DNA of 64,000 nucleotides from Phormidium sp. FACHB-1136. GTDB taxonomy: Bacteria > Cyanobacteriota > Cyanobacteriia > Phormidesmidales > Phormidesmidaceae. Where the stretch lies: the NCBI RefSeq assembly GCF_014697375.1, contig NZ_JACJRS010000004.1:1-64000 (forward strand), in the 5' to 3' direction. How positions within the stretch are numbered: the stretch's first letter is position 1; every line of letters starts with the position of its first letter. The position numbers were made by a program, and so were the translations under genes. Below, piece after piece: positions 10,046 to 18,900 of this stretch. The notes below the pieces were generated by a model that searched no databases, had not been told where the DNA came from, and was given only the letters and a program-made list of their open reading frames with translations.

Positions 10046-10666
10046 ATGACTCTGACCTGCAAGGATTTGGTCACTATCCATGCCGAGGCCTGGGAACGGG
10101 CCACCGTCCATCCGTTTTTGACCGGATGCCAGCGGGGCACCATCACCGCTGCCCAGTTCAATACCTGGCTGGTGCAGGATTACCTGTTTGTAAAAGACTT
10201 CACCCGCATGGTGGGCAAAATGCTGGGAGCTGCCCCCGATCACCATTTGGATGTGCTGCTGGCGGGGTTAATGGCCCTCAAGGATGAACTGCTGTGGTTC
10301 CAGGCTAAGGCCGAGGAACGGGGGTTGAAGTTGGAGGCTCCGCGCCAGTCCACCTGTTCCCACTACTGCGATTTTATGGCAGGGCTGGTGCTAGAACCCT
10401 ACCCCGTCCAGGCCACCGCCCTGTGGGCCATCGAAGCCGCCTATAACCAGGGCTGGCAAAAACCTGGCCCCATGCCCGCCCCCTACACCGAGTTTGCCGA
10501 CCGCTGGGGTAACCCCGGCTTTACGGACTACGTTAAACTCCTCGCCACCCAGGCCGATGAGGTACTCACCCAAGCCAGCGACCACACCCAAGCCCTCGCC
10601 TCCACCACTTTTCTGCGCATCGCCAACCTAGAAACCGCCTTTTGGCAAATGGCCTTTGTGGCCTAG
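10046..10666 (+). CDS. TenA/THI-4 family protein (thiamin salvage-like)
   Basis: An all-helical TenA-family protein of 206 residues. The family hydrolyses thiamin breakdown products such as aminopyrimidines. Seen here: the FNTWLVQDYLFVKDFTRM segment with the conserved Asp of the active site (~residue 41), ALWAIEAAYNQGW at the position where class I TenA proteins have the catalytic Cys, and the late conserved Glu in IANLETAFW. The Cys is absent, as in the TenA_E class, so the exact reaction is uncertain. I chose the ATG at 10046 because family homology begins there; an upstream ATG (9983) would add 21 unlike residues. It is divergent from proS, and its end meets hisB with a palindrome between them. 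Confidence 0.82.
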   Translation: MTLTCKDLVTIHAEAWERATVHPFLTGCQRGTITAAQFNTWLVQDYLFVKDFTRMVGKMLGAAPDHHLDVLLAGLMALKDELLWFQAKAEERGLKLEAPRQSTCSHYCDFMAGLVLEPYPVQATALWAIEAAYNQGWQKPGPMPAPYTEFADRWGNPGFTDYVKLLATQADEVLTQASDHTQALASTTFLRIANLETAFWQMAFVA

Positions 10667-10688
10667 GGCGAGGAGACCTCGCCCCTAC
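10666..10688. repeat. Convergent-end palindrome, copy 1
   Basis: GGGCGAGG-AGA-CCTCGCCC followed by CTAC. An 8-bp perfect stem with a 3-base loop begins at the last base of the tenA-like stop codon and lies between two convergent genes (tenA-like and hisB). The same sequence in the other orientation recurs at 16557-16578 and 21030-21051. A bidirectional transcription end is the likely role. Confidence 0.7.
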
Positions 10689-10721
10689 CGTTGGTGCAGT
10701 TGGAAAGCGGTGTGGTCTGGT

Positions 10722-11369
10722 TTAGAGGACGCCTTTGGAGCTAGGAATCAAATGGGCGCGGCGGGGGTCAACTTCTACGGCCATCCGCATCGCCCTGGCG
10801 AAGGCTTTGAAGGTGGCTTCGATGATGTGGTGGGAGTTGAGGCCGTCCAGTTGGCGCAGGTGGAGGGTCATTTGGCTGTGGTTGACGATGGCCACAAAAA
10901 ATTCGCGCACCAGTTGGGTATCGTAGGTACCGACCCGCTCGGTGGGGATGGTGAGGCCATAGCTGAGGTGGGGCCGTCCCGAAAAGTCGAGGGCTACCTG
11001 TACCAGGGATTCATCCAAGGGCGCAACAAAATGGCCAAAGCGGGTGATGCCCTTGCGGTCGCCCAGGGCTTGGTGCAACGCCATGCCGAGGGTGATGCCC
11101 ACGTCTTCGTTGGTGTGGTGGTCGTCGATGTAGGTGTCGCCCTGGGCCTGCACATCGAGATCAATTAACCCGTGGGAGGAAATTTGGTGCAGCATGTGAT
11201 CCAAAAAGGGAATGCCTGTGTTAGCGCTGCATTGGCCGCTGCCATCGAGGTTGAGGCTCACCTGTACGTCGGTTTCTCCGGTGGTGCGGCTCACGCTGGC
11301 CCGCCGAGGGGGGAATCCCACCGTAGCGGTGGAGTCAGCAACGGACAGGGGACGATCTTGGGTTTGCAT
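10722..11369 (-). CDS. hisB: Imidazoleglycerol-phosphate dehydratase
   Basis: Catalyses the sixth step of histidine synthesis, dehydration of imidazole glycerol phosphate to imidazole acetol phosphate. It has the family signatures [12 protein letters not shown] and the metal-binding HHTNEDVGI in the first half, and the repeated half motif [17 protein letters not shown] near the C-terminus; the residues bind two Mn2+ ions. It has 215 residues, as expected for the monofunctional enzyme. I chose the ATG at 11367-11369 ([10 protein letters not shown]), since the longer frame to 11444 has no similarity and would overlap the end of the next gene. hisIE lies 7.5 kb away, so the pathway genes are scattered, as is usual in cyanobacteria. 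Confidence 0.95.
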   Translation of the reverse strand: MQTQDRPLSVADSTATVGFPPRRASVSRTTGETDVQVSLNLDGSGQCSANTGIPFLDHMLHQISSHGLIDLDVQAQGDTYIDDHHTNEDVGITLGMALHQALGDRKGITRFGHFVAPLDESLVQVALDFSGRPHLSYGLTIPTERVGTYDTQLVREFFVAIVNHSQMTLHLRQLDGLNSHHIIEATFKAFARAMRMAVEVDPRRAHLIPSSKGVL

Positions 11370-11440
11370 GGCAGAGATTGAAACAGGGCCAATCTCTATC
11401 TTATCCCTGGCCGATCCCCTGTGCCTAGGCCAGTCGCCAC

Positions 11441-12286
11441 TCATGGCCCCAGCAGATCTCTCAGTTGTTGGGGGCTGGGCCAGTGGCCCACAATGCGGCG
11501 TACCGGGGGCGGCGACACCTGAATTAGGGTGGGTGTAGCGGTGATGTTGTTGGCTTCGGCCTCGTCGGGGTGGGTAATCACGTCGATCAGATGGAGCGTA
11601 TAGGGGTGGGTGAGGGTGGTCTCCAGGGTATGGCGCAACACCCGCAGCATTTTCTCGGTAGCTATGGTGTCGGCCCCGCTGACAAACAGTTTGAACAGGT
11701 GGGTGGGTTCCCCGTCCAAATCGGTTTCCTGAGGATCATAGATCGGGAGATCTAACCTCTGGGAATCTCTCGATCCCTGGAGGTCGTTGGATGGAGGGTT
11801 GGTGGAATCCTCGGTGAACCGGGTGGGCAACGAAGATCCTAGGGGACTCACCCAGGTAGCCTCCACCCGCATGATCAGATCGTGGCATTCCCAGAGTTCA
11901 GGAAAGGTGGTGCGGTAGGACTCGATCACCCAGACGGAGCAGTCTTCGTGGTGGCTGTAGTTGGGTTGCCAGATTAAATCATCGATGTCAAACAGCACAT
12001 TGAGAAAGGTTTGGAAGCGTAGGGCACGGGGGTAAGCCTCGGCCACGGTAACCAGGGCTTGGCTATTGGGGTCTACCCAGCGATCCACCGTTGCCGTGAA
12101 GCAGGGCAGCAAAAAGTAGGGCGGCTCGGCTAGCCCTAGGGCGCTTTGCAGAGCTGCACAGAGATCCAAATGCCAGTGGCTACGCTTCCGCTGGTCGATG
12201 CAGTACACACAGTCGCCGCCTGGAGTAAAGAGGGCCAGCCCCTTAAAACTGGCGGCGGTGGTGCTGGGGTCAGGTAACTTAGACAC
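11441..12286 (-). CDS. KaiB-like domain protein with a long N-terminal extension
   Basis: A 281-residue protein starting at GTG. The last ~90 residues ([20 protein letters not shown], then [20 protein letters not shown]) carry the KaiB/SasA-type thioredoxin-like fold with the ATPTL and PPPVR.I.G motifs that are diagnostic of the clock protein KaiB. The first ~185 residues ([20 protein letters not shown], tryptophan- and acid-rich, ending in a poorly conserved linker) are of a type that I do not recognise. It is not the ~105-residue core KaiB, and no kaiA or kaiC is beside it. A role in clock output or a redox-like sensing role is inference only. The 4-bp-scale gap to pilT (12287-12291) suggests co-transcription from pilT. 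Confidence 0.72.
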   Translation of the reverse strand: MSKLPDPSTTAASFKGLALFTPGGDCVYCIDQRKRSHWHLDLCAALQSALGLAEPPYFLLPCFTATVDRWVDPNSQALVTVAEAYPRALRFQTFLNVLFDIDDLIWQPNYSHHEDCSVWVIESYRTTFPELWECHDLIMRVEATWVSPLGSSLPTRFTEDSTNPPSNDLQGSRDSQRLDLPIYDPQETDLDGEPTHLFKLFVSGADTIATEKMLRVLRHTLETTLTHPYTLHLIDVITHPDEAEANNITATPTLIQVSPPPVRRIVGHWPSPQQLRDLLGP

Positions 12287-12291
12287 GCAAC

Positions 12292-13617
12292 TTAGACACG
12301 ACCTCGCAGCATTTGGGCCATTTCGTTCTGCTTCGGAGCCATTTCCAGGGCCGTTTCCTCGGTGATCCGCCCCGACTCATAGAGGGCGTAGAGGGACTGG
12401 TTCATGGTACACATGCCGTCGAAGGTACACTTGGGAATCAGCGCCTCCACTTCGTCCAGCTTGCCTTGGAGGATGTAGTCCTTAATGGCGTCGGTGTTGA
12501 TCAGGATGTCGTGGAAGGCGGCTCGTTTGCCGTCGGTGGTGCGACAGAGCCCCTGGGCAATCACCGCAATCAGCGATTCCGCCAAGGAGACCCGAATCGG
12601 CGCTTGTTGTTCGGGCTCGTAGAGGTTGAGGATCCGTTCCACCGTTTTCACGGCGCTGTTGGTGTGCAGGGTGCCCATCACCAAGTGTCCGGTTTGGGCG
12701 GCCTTGAGGGCGGTATTCACCGTTTCCTTGTCCCGCATTTCCCCCACTAGGATGATGTCTGGGTCTTCCCGCAGGGAGGCTTTCAGGGCGTTGTCAAACT
12801 TGTGGGTGTGCATTCCCACTTCCCGCTGCTTCACCAGGGAACGCTTACTGGTATGGACAAATTCCACCGGGTCTTCAATGGTGATGATGTGCTTCGGCAT
12901 TTCGCTGTTCACATAGTCGATCATCGCCGCCATGGTGGTGGATTTCCCGGAACCCGTTGGCCCCGTCACCAGAATTAGCCCCTTGTGGTAGTGGCATACA
13001 TCTTTGAAGATGCCATCAAAGCCCAACTGCTCTAGGGTGAGGATCTTCACCGGAATCAGCCGCAGCACCATGGCAGGGCCACGCAGGGTGTCAAAGATGT
13101 TGATCCGGATCCGGGTGAAGTCGTACTGGGCGGCTCCGTCAAAGTCGAGGTTTTGGCGAAATTCTTGGATTTGGTCGGGTCGCAGAATTTCCGACAGCCA
13201 ATTATAAAAGGTCTCCTCATCGGTGACGGGGTATTCCGTCGGGCTAATTTCCCCCCGTTCCCGGAATCGGGGCACTTCCCCTACCCCCAGGTGAATGTCC
13301 GAAAAGCCCTTATCAAAGGCTTCCCGCACGATGTGCTCTAGGGTGGGGCTAGCACTCACCTTAATGGCCTCAGCCGCTGTGGGCATGGGCGGTGGGCTAG
13401 GGGCACGGTGTTGGGCCGCCGCTGGGGGGCGCTGTTGGCCTTGGGCGGCAGGTTGGCCCTGGGGTGGAGCCGGGGGACGTTGGCCCTGGGCGGGGGCGGG
13501 AGGACGTTGCCCCTGGGGCGGGGGCGGCGCGGGAGGCCGCTGCCCTGGGGTAGGTGGGGGAGCCGCCGGACGAGGGGGCAGATTGGGATTGGCCGGAACA
13601 CGAGACGACTCAGCCAT
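12292..13617 (-). CDS. pilT: Type IV pilus retraction ATPase, PilT family
   Basis: Hexameric secretion ATPase (441 residues) that powers pilus retraction, motility or DNA uptake. Residues 1-85 are a low-complexity proline/glutamine/alanine region with repeats of the type GQRPPAP. The PilT core follows, with Walker A GPTGSGKSTTM (~residue 218), the Asp box ITIEDPVEFVH, Walker B ILVGEMRDKETV and the His box GTLHTNSAVKTVERI. The C-terminal AIRNLIRE motif of classical PilT is only weakly kept (DAIKDYILQGK), so it may be the second paralogue (PilT2/PilU-like). It lies directly upstream of the KaiB-like gene. Confidence 0.9.
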   Translation of the reverse strand: MAESSRVPANPNLPPRPAAPPPTPGQRPPAPPPPQGQRPPAPAQGQRPPAPPQGQPAAQGQQRPPAAAQHRAPSPPPMPTAAEAIKVSASPTLEHIVREAFDKGFSDIHLGVGEVPRFRERGEISPTEYPVTDEETFYNWLSEILRPDQIQEFRQNLDFDGAAQYDFTRIRINIFDTLRGPAMVLRLIPVKILTLEQLGFDGIFKDVCHYHKGLILVTGPTGSGKSTTMAAMIDYVNSEMPKHIITIEDPVEFVHTSKRSLVKQREVGMHTHKFDNALKASLREDPDIILVGEMRDKETVNTALKAAQTGHLVMGTLHTNSAVKTVERILNLYEPEQQAPIRVSLAESLIAVIAQGLCRTTDGKRAAFHDILINTDAIKDYILQGKLDEVEALIPKCTFDGMCTMNQSLYALYESGRITEETALEMAPKQNEMAQMLRGRV

Positions 13618-13851
13618 AGAACCAGTTCTCCGTGGTGAATACCGTGATAGATAGTCGATCCGGGTTAGTGATCGGTTGAGACATCCGCACCCGGACTACT
13701 GTTTAGGTTGCCCAAGGATGGGCCAAAATAACGCGGCTTAGAATTTGTTTATGGTGGGTTGGCCCCGGCCCTTCCTCAGACTATACAAACTATACGCGAT
13801 GACTTTCCCTTGGGGATGGACGATCCTAGCTATCTCCCAGGACGACCTAGC

Positions 13852-15018
13852 CTAGCAATACTCCACAGACACCTCCTTTTGGAAGCGCCGCAGCACCGTC
13901 ACTAGATCTTCAATTAGGCTACGGCGAATGGAAATATTTTTGGGCAGCAGCGGGTTTTGGTAAAACTCGTTAATACTTTGCCCCACCAAAAAGTGGATGG
14001 CATCGGCCTGGAGGATTTCGCGGGCTAGGAGATAGGCTCCATTGTTGTCAAAGCGCAGACGGCCTAGATCGCAGTGGCACTGGCGGATGTACTCCGTGGC
14101 TTTGGAGAGGGTCAAAATCCCCTCAGTTACCAAGTCCACGCCGCTCAGCATCCCAATGGGGGGTAATTCTCGCCGCATGGTCGAGAGATCCATTTCTACA
14201 ATTTCCCCCAAATAGCTGGCCACGATATTGCCCGTGGTGCCACCGCAGACCACCTTGCGCCCCTCAAAGTCCAGCAACCGATTCACAAAGGATTCGTCCT
14301 GTCCTTCCTCTAGGGGGGGGCCAGTGAAAATCATCAGCGGGTGGCGCTGACGCACATATAGCCCCACCATGGTGGCATCGTCGCCGATCTGACCCTGGTA
14401 TAGCTCAAAGGTGTGGTCAATCACCCGCTTGACGATGGATCGCGCCGTGTGGGCCTGACTGCCAATTACCCCCTCTACATACTGGGCAATGTTGTCCCAG
14501 CCCCAACCAAAGTTCATGGTCATGCCCATCCCGGCATAGAGCACGCCGTCGCTAATCGCCCCCAAAAAATCCCCTCGGTCGAGTTGTCCTTCGGCGGATT
14601 GCAGCTTGCGGCCTAGAATTTCCTGGGTTTCCATGGCCAGGGGTTCGACGCGGCCCCGGTGACAAAACACCGGAGGCGGATTATCGAAATTAATCACCTT
14701 GAAATGGTTGGTATGGCCATCTACCCAGAGAATCGTGAAGGTGGAATAGGCAATTTTTCGCACCTGACAAATGGGCAGGGTGCCAATCACCGTCTTCAGC
14801 ACCTCCTCCAGGGGCACATCGGCGTTCAGCATGGTGATCAGAATTTCCGTGGTCAGGGTCGCCAAAATGTTGGCCTTTACCCCACTGCCCAACCCATCCG
14901 ACAGCACCACGGTGGTTTGGGTACCCGTTTTGAGATACTTCACCTTGTCGCCACAGAGTTCCTCGCCAAGCTTATTCAAACTGGCGCTGTGGATATCAAT
15001 AAAGGCATCTAGGGTCAT
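13852..15018 (-). CDS. SpoIIE-type PP2C serine phosphatase
   Basis: A 388-residue protein. The N-terminal ~250 residues are a SpoIIE/PP2C-like phosphatase: TVVLSDGLGSGVKAN carries the metal-binding Asp-Gly, GDFLGAISDGVLYAG the second Asp-Gly and QIGDDATMVGLYV the last metal Asp. The C-terminal ~130 residues (GPPLEEGQDESFVNRLLDFE, VVCGGTTGNIVASYLGE) form an extra domain that I know from phosphatases next to sensory FeFe-hydrogenase genes in clostridia. It is the last gene of a three-gene set with a PAS protein and a [2Fe-2S] protein; the gap to the PAS gene is 3 bp. It probably dephosphorylates a protein in response to a redox or ligand signal; the target is unknown. Confidence 0.8.
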   Translation of the reverse strand: MTLDAFIDIHSASLNKLGEELCGDKVKYLKTGTQTTVVLSDGLGSGVKANILATLTTEILITMLNADVPLEEVLKTVIGTLPICQVRKIAYSTFTILWVDGHTNHFKVINFDNPPPVFCHRGRVEPLAMETQEILGRKLQSAEGQLDRGDFLGAISDGVLYAGMGMTMNFGWGWDNIAQYVEGVIGSQAHTARSIVKRVIDHTFELYQGQIGDDATMVGLYVRQRHPLMIFTGPPLEEGQDESFVNRLLDFEGRKVVCGGTTGNIVASYLGEIVEMDLSTMRRELPPIGMLSGVDLVTEGILTLSKATEYIRQCHCDLGRLRFDNNGAYLLAREILQADAIHFLVGQSINEFYQNPLLPKNISIRRSLIEDLVTVLRRFQKEVSVEYC

Positions 15019-15021
15019 TGA

Positions 15022-15678
15022 CTAACGGCCCTCCTCCCTGGGGATATTCCCCTGGGCCAATTCAGCGGATCGGGGATGTCTCGTCTTTAAATCCTGGGGA
15101 TGCACCGCCACGGTGTCCACGGCTTCGTGCTGAAGCATTTGCACAATTTTGAGCAAACTCACCTTAGTTTGGGCGGTGGTTTCCCCCAGCAGCCCTGCGA
15201 TTTCCTGGACCACCTTCATTTGGTTATCTACGACCTGATTCACCTGTTTAATGGTGGTTTCTTTAATGGCCATGAGCTCCCGTCGTTCCGTGAGTTGATG
15301 GCTGTAGTCTGCCATGATGCAAGCAATAATTCCCTCATCGGGAATTGGAAAAATGACCTGATTAACTAATAAATCATGCTGGGCAAATTCTCTGGGTTTA
15401 CCACGATACACTTCCCCCGTTTCCCAGACTCGCCGAAAGTCGCTGACATCATCCAAAATCGTGGCGGCGGGCTGGCCAATGACATCGTCGGGCTGTACCT
15501 TAAACATCCGACAAAAGGCCGGATTCACCAACTTAATGTAAAGATCTGCATCCACCACAATCAGACCATTGGGGTCATATTCCCACAGCAGTTGCCAGAG
15601 GTGATGGTGATCGTGACGGCCACCACCGCCCCCCAAACTGGGCCGAGACGAAGGACTAGGAAAGGTAGAATCTGCCAT
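15022..15678 (-). CDS. PAS-domain protein resembling the tail of sensory FeFe hydrogenase
   Basis: A 218-residue cytoplasmic protein. After a short serine/glycine/histidine-rich head (residues 1-27) it has one PAS domain (~30-135; ILVVD-type start LIVVDADLYIKLVNPAFCRM). A helical stretch follows, with QVVDNQMKVVQEIAGLLGET and TAQTKVSLLKIVQML. That helical motif is the one that ends HydS-type sensory hydrogenases in clostridia, as I remember them, but the hydrogenase H-cluster domain is not present here. It is sandwiched between the [2Fe-2S] and phosphatase genes, with 3-10 bp gaps on both sides, so the three products probably act as one signalling unit. What the PAS domain binds cannot be told. 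Confidence 0.75.
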   Translation of the reverse strand: MADSTFPSPSSRPSLGGGGGRHDHHHLWQLLWEYDPNGLIVVDADLYIKLVNPAFCRMFKVQPDDVIGQPAATILDDVSDFRRVWETGEVYRGKPREFAQHDLLVNQVIFPIPDEGIIACIMADYSHQLTERRELMAIKETTIKQVNQVVDNQMKVVQEIAGLLGETTAQTKVSLLKIVQMLQHEAVDTVAVHPQDLKTRHPRSAELAQGNIPREEGR

Positions 15679-15688
15679 AACAAAATCC

Positions 15689-15964
15689 CTACTGGGCGTG
15701 GGCTAGGGCCGCTTGAATCATCGGCAGAATTCGCTCGGTAAAGATGCTATCTACATTTTGGGGACTAATGCCCAAAAAGCGATGATCCTGAAATTTCATC
15801 ACAATTCCCTGACTGCACGTTTCTAAACAGAACGAGCCCTTCAGTTCAATCACATCCCCTAGGTTGTGAGCCAGGATGAGTGCCTGAAGCTGGGGCAACA
15901 CATCGTAGACCCCCATTTGGTGACAGGCCGAACCCATGCAGAGAAACAGGTTTTCTTTCGCCAT
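15689..15964 (-). CDS. NuoE-like thioredoxin-fold [2Fe-2S] ferredoxin
   Basis: A 91-residue protein with two cysteine pairs spaced as in NuoE/Shethna-type [2Fe-2S] proteins: CMGSAC (residues 9-14) and CLETC near residues 46-50, within LKGSFCLETCSQGIVMKF. It would carry or sense electrons. It is the first gene of the unit with the PAS protein and the phosphatase. I took the ATG at 15962-15964 (MAKENLFLC); the longer frame upstream has no relation to the family. In clostridial gene sets the same protein type sits beside a sensory hydrogenase, and here it may be the redox input. Confidence 0.8.
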   Translation of the reverse strand: MAKENLFLCMGSACHQMGVYDVLPQLQALILAHNLGDVIELKGSFCLETCSQGIVMKFQDHRFLGISPQNVDSIFTERILPMIQAALAHAQ

Positions 15965-16285
15965 GGTGTTGAGGGATGAGACATTAAGGAATACGCGTGA
16001 AGGGATAAGACATTGAGGGCTGAGGACAGGCACAACGATAGTCAGCAAATCCCCCTCTAGTCTAAACAGGTTGCCTTGGGGGTGGTCAGCCAGAACCCAA
16101 GGATTTCCTTAAGAAATTCCCTAAGAAATTCTCCCTGCCCTGCCCTACAACCCGCCCAGACCCTAGGCTAGGATCTGGGTGAACCAGGCCCATCCCCAAA
16201 AACTTTGTGAAAGCCTGACCCACTTTTGGGGCATCGGGATTATCGTTAGGAACAAGAAAATCTGCTACCCCGGTGGGAGGAGCCC
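15965..16285. other. Divergent intergenic region
   Basis: About 320 bp between the divergent [2Fe-2S] gene and the small conserved ORF. It contains a short tandem pair (AAGAAATTC at 16111-16119 and 16123-16131, period 12 bp) that could be a regulator site. No coding frame is convincing. Confidence 0.4.
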
Positions 16286-16501
16286 ATGTCTGCCCCTGAA
16301 TCGCACCCTGGATGCCTCAAAACCCAGGCCATTGTGCCGGAATATCTGGAAGCCTATGCCGAGCAAGATGCCCAGGCCGGACGCCCCAATCCCCGCTTTA
16401 AGCAATCGTCGATTTACAGTAGTCGCTACCTAGCGGTGCGGGCTGACCTGGTGGGGCCAGATCAGTTTAGCGACGCCGAGTGGGATCTAACGCTGTTTTA
16501 G
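16286..16501 (+). CDS. Small conserved-looking hypothetical protein (71 aa)
   Basis: A 71-residue acidic soluble protein beginning MSAPESHPGC and ending FSDAEWDLTLF. A GGAGG-like ribosome-binding site (GGGAGGAG at 16275-16282) lies directly before the ATG, which supports this start over the longer overlapping frame. I do not recognise a domain. It stands alone, divergent from the phosphatase unit and convergent with the pentapeptide-repeat gene. Confidence 0.65.
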   Translation: MSAPESHPGCLKTQAIVPEYLEAYAEQDAQAGRPNPRFKQSSIYSSRYLAVRADLVGPDQFSDAEWDLTLF

Positions 16502-16556
16502 CCCAGTTTTATCCCAAATCCTAATTGGATAACCCCGATTCCCAGCCCAGCAAACC

Positions 16557-16578
16557 GTAGGGGCGAGGTCTCTTCGCC
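16557..16578. repeat. Convergent-end palindrome, copy 2
   Basis: GTAGGGGCGAGGTCTCTTCGCC between two convergent genes (the 71-aa ORF and the pentapeptide-repeat gene). One arm differs by one base from copies 1 and 3. The preceding AAACC and the CCCCGATTC ~25 bp upstream are shared with copy 3, so the repeat unit is ~45 bp. Confidence 0.65.
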
Positions 16579-16585
16579 TTCAAGC

Positions 16586-18829
16586 TTAGAAATACAGCAG
16601 GAGATTGAGGCCGGGGATGGTGCGGGAGAGCGTCCACAGCAGCAGGGCGGTGTAGATCAGCCCTAGTCCCCATTGATACCAGACCAGGGCGGTGACCAAG
16701 CCGGGAACATTGTGGTCGCGGAGGCGGATGTCGTTGAAGCCAAATTTAAGCCAATTGTTGAGGCTGAAGTCGAGGTAGTTCAGCCAGTTCCAGCGACGGT
16801 CTAGCAGGATGGGGGTGTAGCGATCTCGAAAGAAGTAATACTTAGGAATCACAGGCAGGCGGGCGATCAGCAGGCGCAACTGGCGCATACTACCATCTTC
16901 GACCAGGTAGCTATCGTGGAGGTGATCGTGGAAGCGGCCTTGCTTGAGCAGCAGGGCAATCAGTAGCAGGGGCACCGGGAAAATCAGCAGCCCTAGAGAC
17001 AGCAGGGTGAATTGAGGATAGTCGGCGGCACGCAGCAGGTTGCTGAGGCCCAGGATGAGCAACATCCCGCCGCCACCCCCCAGCCATAGACCTTCCCCCA
17101 GGGGCGGCAAAATCGGGGTGGGAAGGCGGCGACGGTAGCGATCCACAAACCAAAACATCCCGGCAAAGAGCGGGATAGCCACCAGGCCAACGCCAAAGAT
17201 CAGCCCAAAGCTGGTGCCGTAGTGGCTGAGGACGATCAAGCTTTCTAACAGCACCCACCGCAGGGCAAGGGTGACCCGTCCGCCCAGGTTGCCCTGACGA
17301 CGGACGAGGACGTGGTCTCGCACCTTGACGTAGGCCGCAAGATCAATGCCCTTCACGTTTAAAATGTCGTCCACACTCAGCAGGGGCTTCTCCTGGCGGT
17401 AGGCGATCAGGGCCTCCGCTTGGGTTTCCTTAAATCCAGCTTTGATGAGGGCGGCCTTGGGAGCCTGGTTGAGGTCGGCCCCAATCAGTTGGCGCTGCCA
17501 GTCCTTCAGCCGCAGCCGTTCGGTGGTGTAGGCGATGCGGTTGGCGTCGCTGATTTGTTCTAACTGGCGAAAGTTGCGCTCTAGGTTGCGCAGTAGGGTT
17601 TCGTTGCCCGCCAACTGCGGCACGGAAAAGGCTCGCCCGATGCGCCCTGGGGTGCCCAAAATTCGGGTCTGCTCCACGCTAAATTCCATTCCGGCCACAT
17701 TCAGGTAGGCGGCGGGTTGGAAGAGGGCATCACCAAAGTCGGCCTCTGGCCCCAGCAGCACATTGCGCAGGTTCACCGGGGCACCAAACCGAGCCTGACG
17801 CAAAATTAGCGGCGCTTCAAAGCGGGCCTCGGTAAAAAACAGGGCTTGGTCAAAGCGATCCCGCAGAAAAAAGGCGGTGCCCTGCCAGAGGGTGCGGGCA
17901 AAGTCGGCGGTACCCTGCCACTGCACCCGGCTAAAGTTCAAATCTCCCGCCAGTTGACTGCCGCTGAAGTTGGCATTGGCCTTAAATTCCGCCCCCTGGA
18001 AGTTGGCCCCCTGGCGAAAAAATCCCTGATCAAACCTTGCCGGGGCAAAGAATATGGCGCTTTTGGCCTGCACCCGTCCGCGAAAGTCGGCCCCGACCAG
18101 ATTCACCTCCCGGTTAAACCGTGCCCCCGCCAGGTAGAGTTCCTGATCAAACCGCGCCCCCTGGGCCAAAATTTGCCCCAGCACATAGGTTTCCCCCGCT
18201 AGAACGGATCCCTCAAAGTGGGTCTGTACCGCCAGCAACGGCCCCCGAAACAGGTAGATATCCTGGGGGGTGCCCTCTGCCTGGATTAGCAGCGATTGGG
18301 ATAACCGACTCAGTTGGGACAACCGCTGCCGATCTCGCTTCAGTTGGGAGAGTCCCTCTGGGCTGAGCAGAGGAGCGAGGGTCTCACCGTAGAGGGGTTC
18401 TCGCTGGCCCAGTTTTTGCAGGTCAAAATCCCCCTGTACCAGGGCATAGCTGAGGTCGAGGACGGGCGGTGTGGCGGGCCGCTGCAAGCCATTACTCAGC
18501 AGACGATAGAAGCTGGTGGCAAAGTCTGAGTCGGTTTTGAGGTCGATGGTGAAGGATCGCAGGTCAACCACCGTGCGGCCCTCCCGCTGGAGAGGGTTAG
18601 CTAGCCGCTGCCGCAGTACCTCCGTGGTGAGCAGAGGATGGGTGGAAACCGGATCCGCCCCGGCCACCGTTGGGAGTGCCACCAGTCCCCCCAGCAAAGC
18701 CACTACGACCATGAGCACAGTCACCCATCGCCACGCCCACCGCTCAAATCCTAGGCCCAGCCCAGATCCTAGACTCAGGAAACGCGATGGTTGGGGAAAC
18801 CGCCAGGGAAAGGGAAGTCTATAGGCCAT
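16586..18829 (-). CDS. Pentapeptide-repeat membrane protein with helix-hairpin-helix segment
   Basis: A 747-residue protein. A hydrophobic segment near residues 34-58 (VTVLMVVVALLGGLVALPTV) is a signal anchor. Residues ~200-370 are a run of pentapeptide repeats of the A(D/N)(L/F) type (ANFQGAEFKANANFSGSQLA), which fold into a right-handed beta helix. Near 440-520 is a segment with a helix-hairpin-helix look (DLNQAPKAALIKAGFKETQA; LLSVDDILNVKGID). Four to five further membrane helices and a tail with two aromatic-rich loops follow. I chose the ATG at 18827-18829, because the upstream extension is charged and not conserved in type. It is a cyanobacterial membrane protein of unknown function; the combination suggests a structural or scaffolding role. 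Confidence 0.75.
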   Translation of the reverse strand: MAYRLPFPWRFPQPSRFLSLGSGLGLGFERWAWRWVTVLMVVVALLGGLVALPTVAGADPVSTHPLLTTEVLRQRLANPLQREGRTVVDLRSFTIDLKTDSDFATSFYRLLSNGLQRPATPPVLDLSYALVQGDFDLQKLGQREPLYGETLAPLLSPEGLSQLKRDRQRLSQLSRLSQSLLIQAEGTPQDIYLFRGPLLAVQTHFEGSVLAGETYVLGQILAQGARFDQELYLAGARFNREVNLVGADFRGRVQAKSAIFFAPARFDQGFFRQGANFQGAEFKANANFSGSQLAGDLNFSRVQWQGTADFARTLWQGTAFFLRDRFDQALFFTEARFEAPLILRQARFGAPVNLRNVLLGPEADFGDALFQPAAYLNVAGMEFSVEQTRILGTPGRIGRAFSVPQLAGNETLLRNLERNFRQLEQISDANRIAYTTERLRLKDWQRQLIGADLNQAPKAALIKAGFKETQAEALIAYRQEKPLLSVDDILNVKGIDLAAYVKVRDHVLVRRQGNLGGRVTLALRWVLLESLIVLSHYGTSFGLIFGVGLVAIPLFAGMFWFVDRYRRRLPTPILPPLGEGLWLGGGGGMLLILGLSNLLRAADYPQFTLLSLGLLIFPVPLLLIALLLKQGRFHDHLHDSYLVEDGSMRQLRLLIARLPVIPKYYFFRDRYTPILLDRRWNWLNYLDFSLNNWLKFGFNDIRLRDHNVPGLVTALVWYQWGLGLIYTALLLWTLSRTIPGLNLLLYF

Positions 18830-18900
18830 CACCGCAAGCTTCCATCCCCGGAATCTCCCATCACCGAACTCTCCCATCACCGGAACCCACCAAGATCGGC

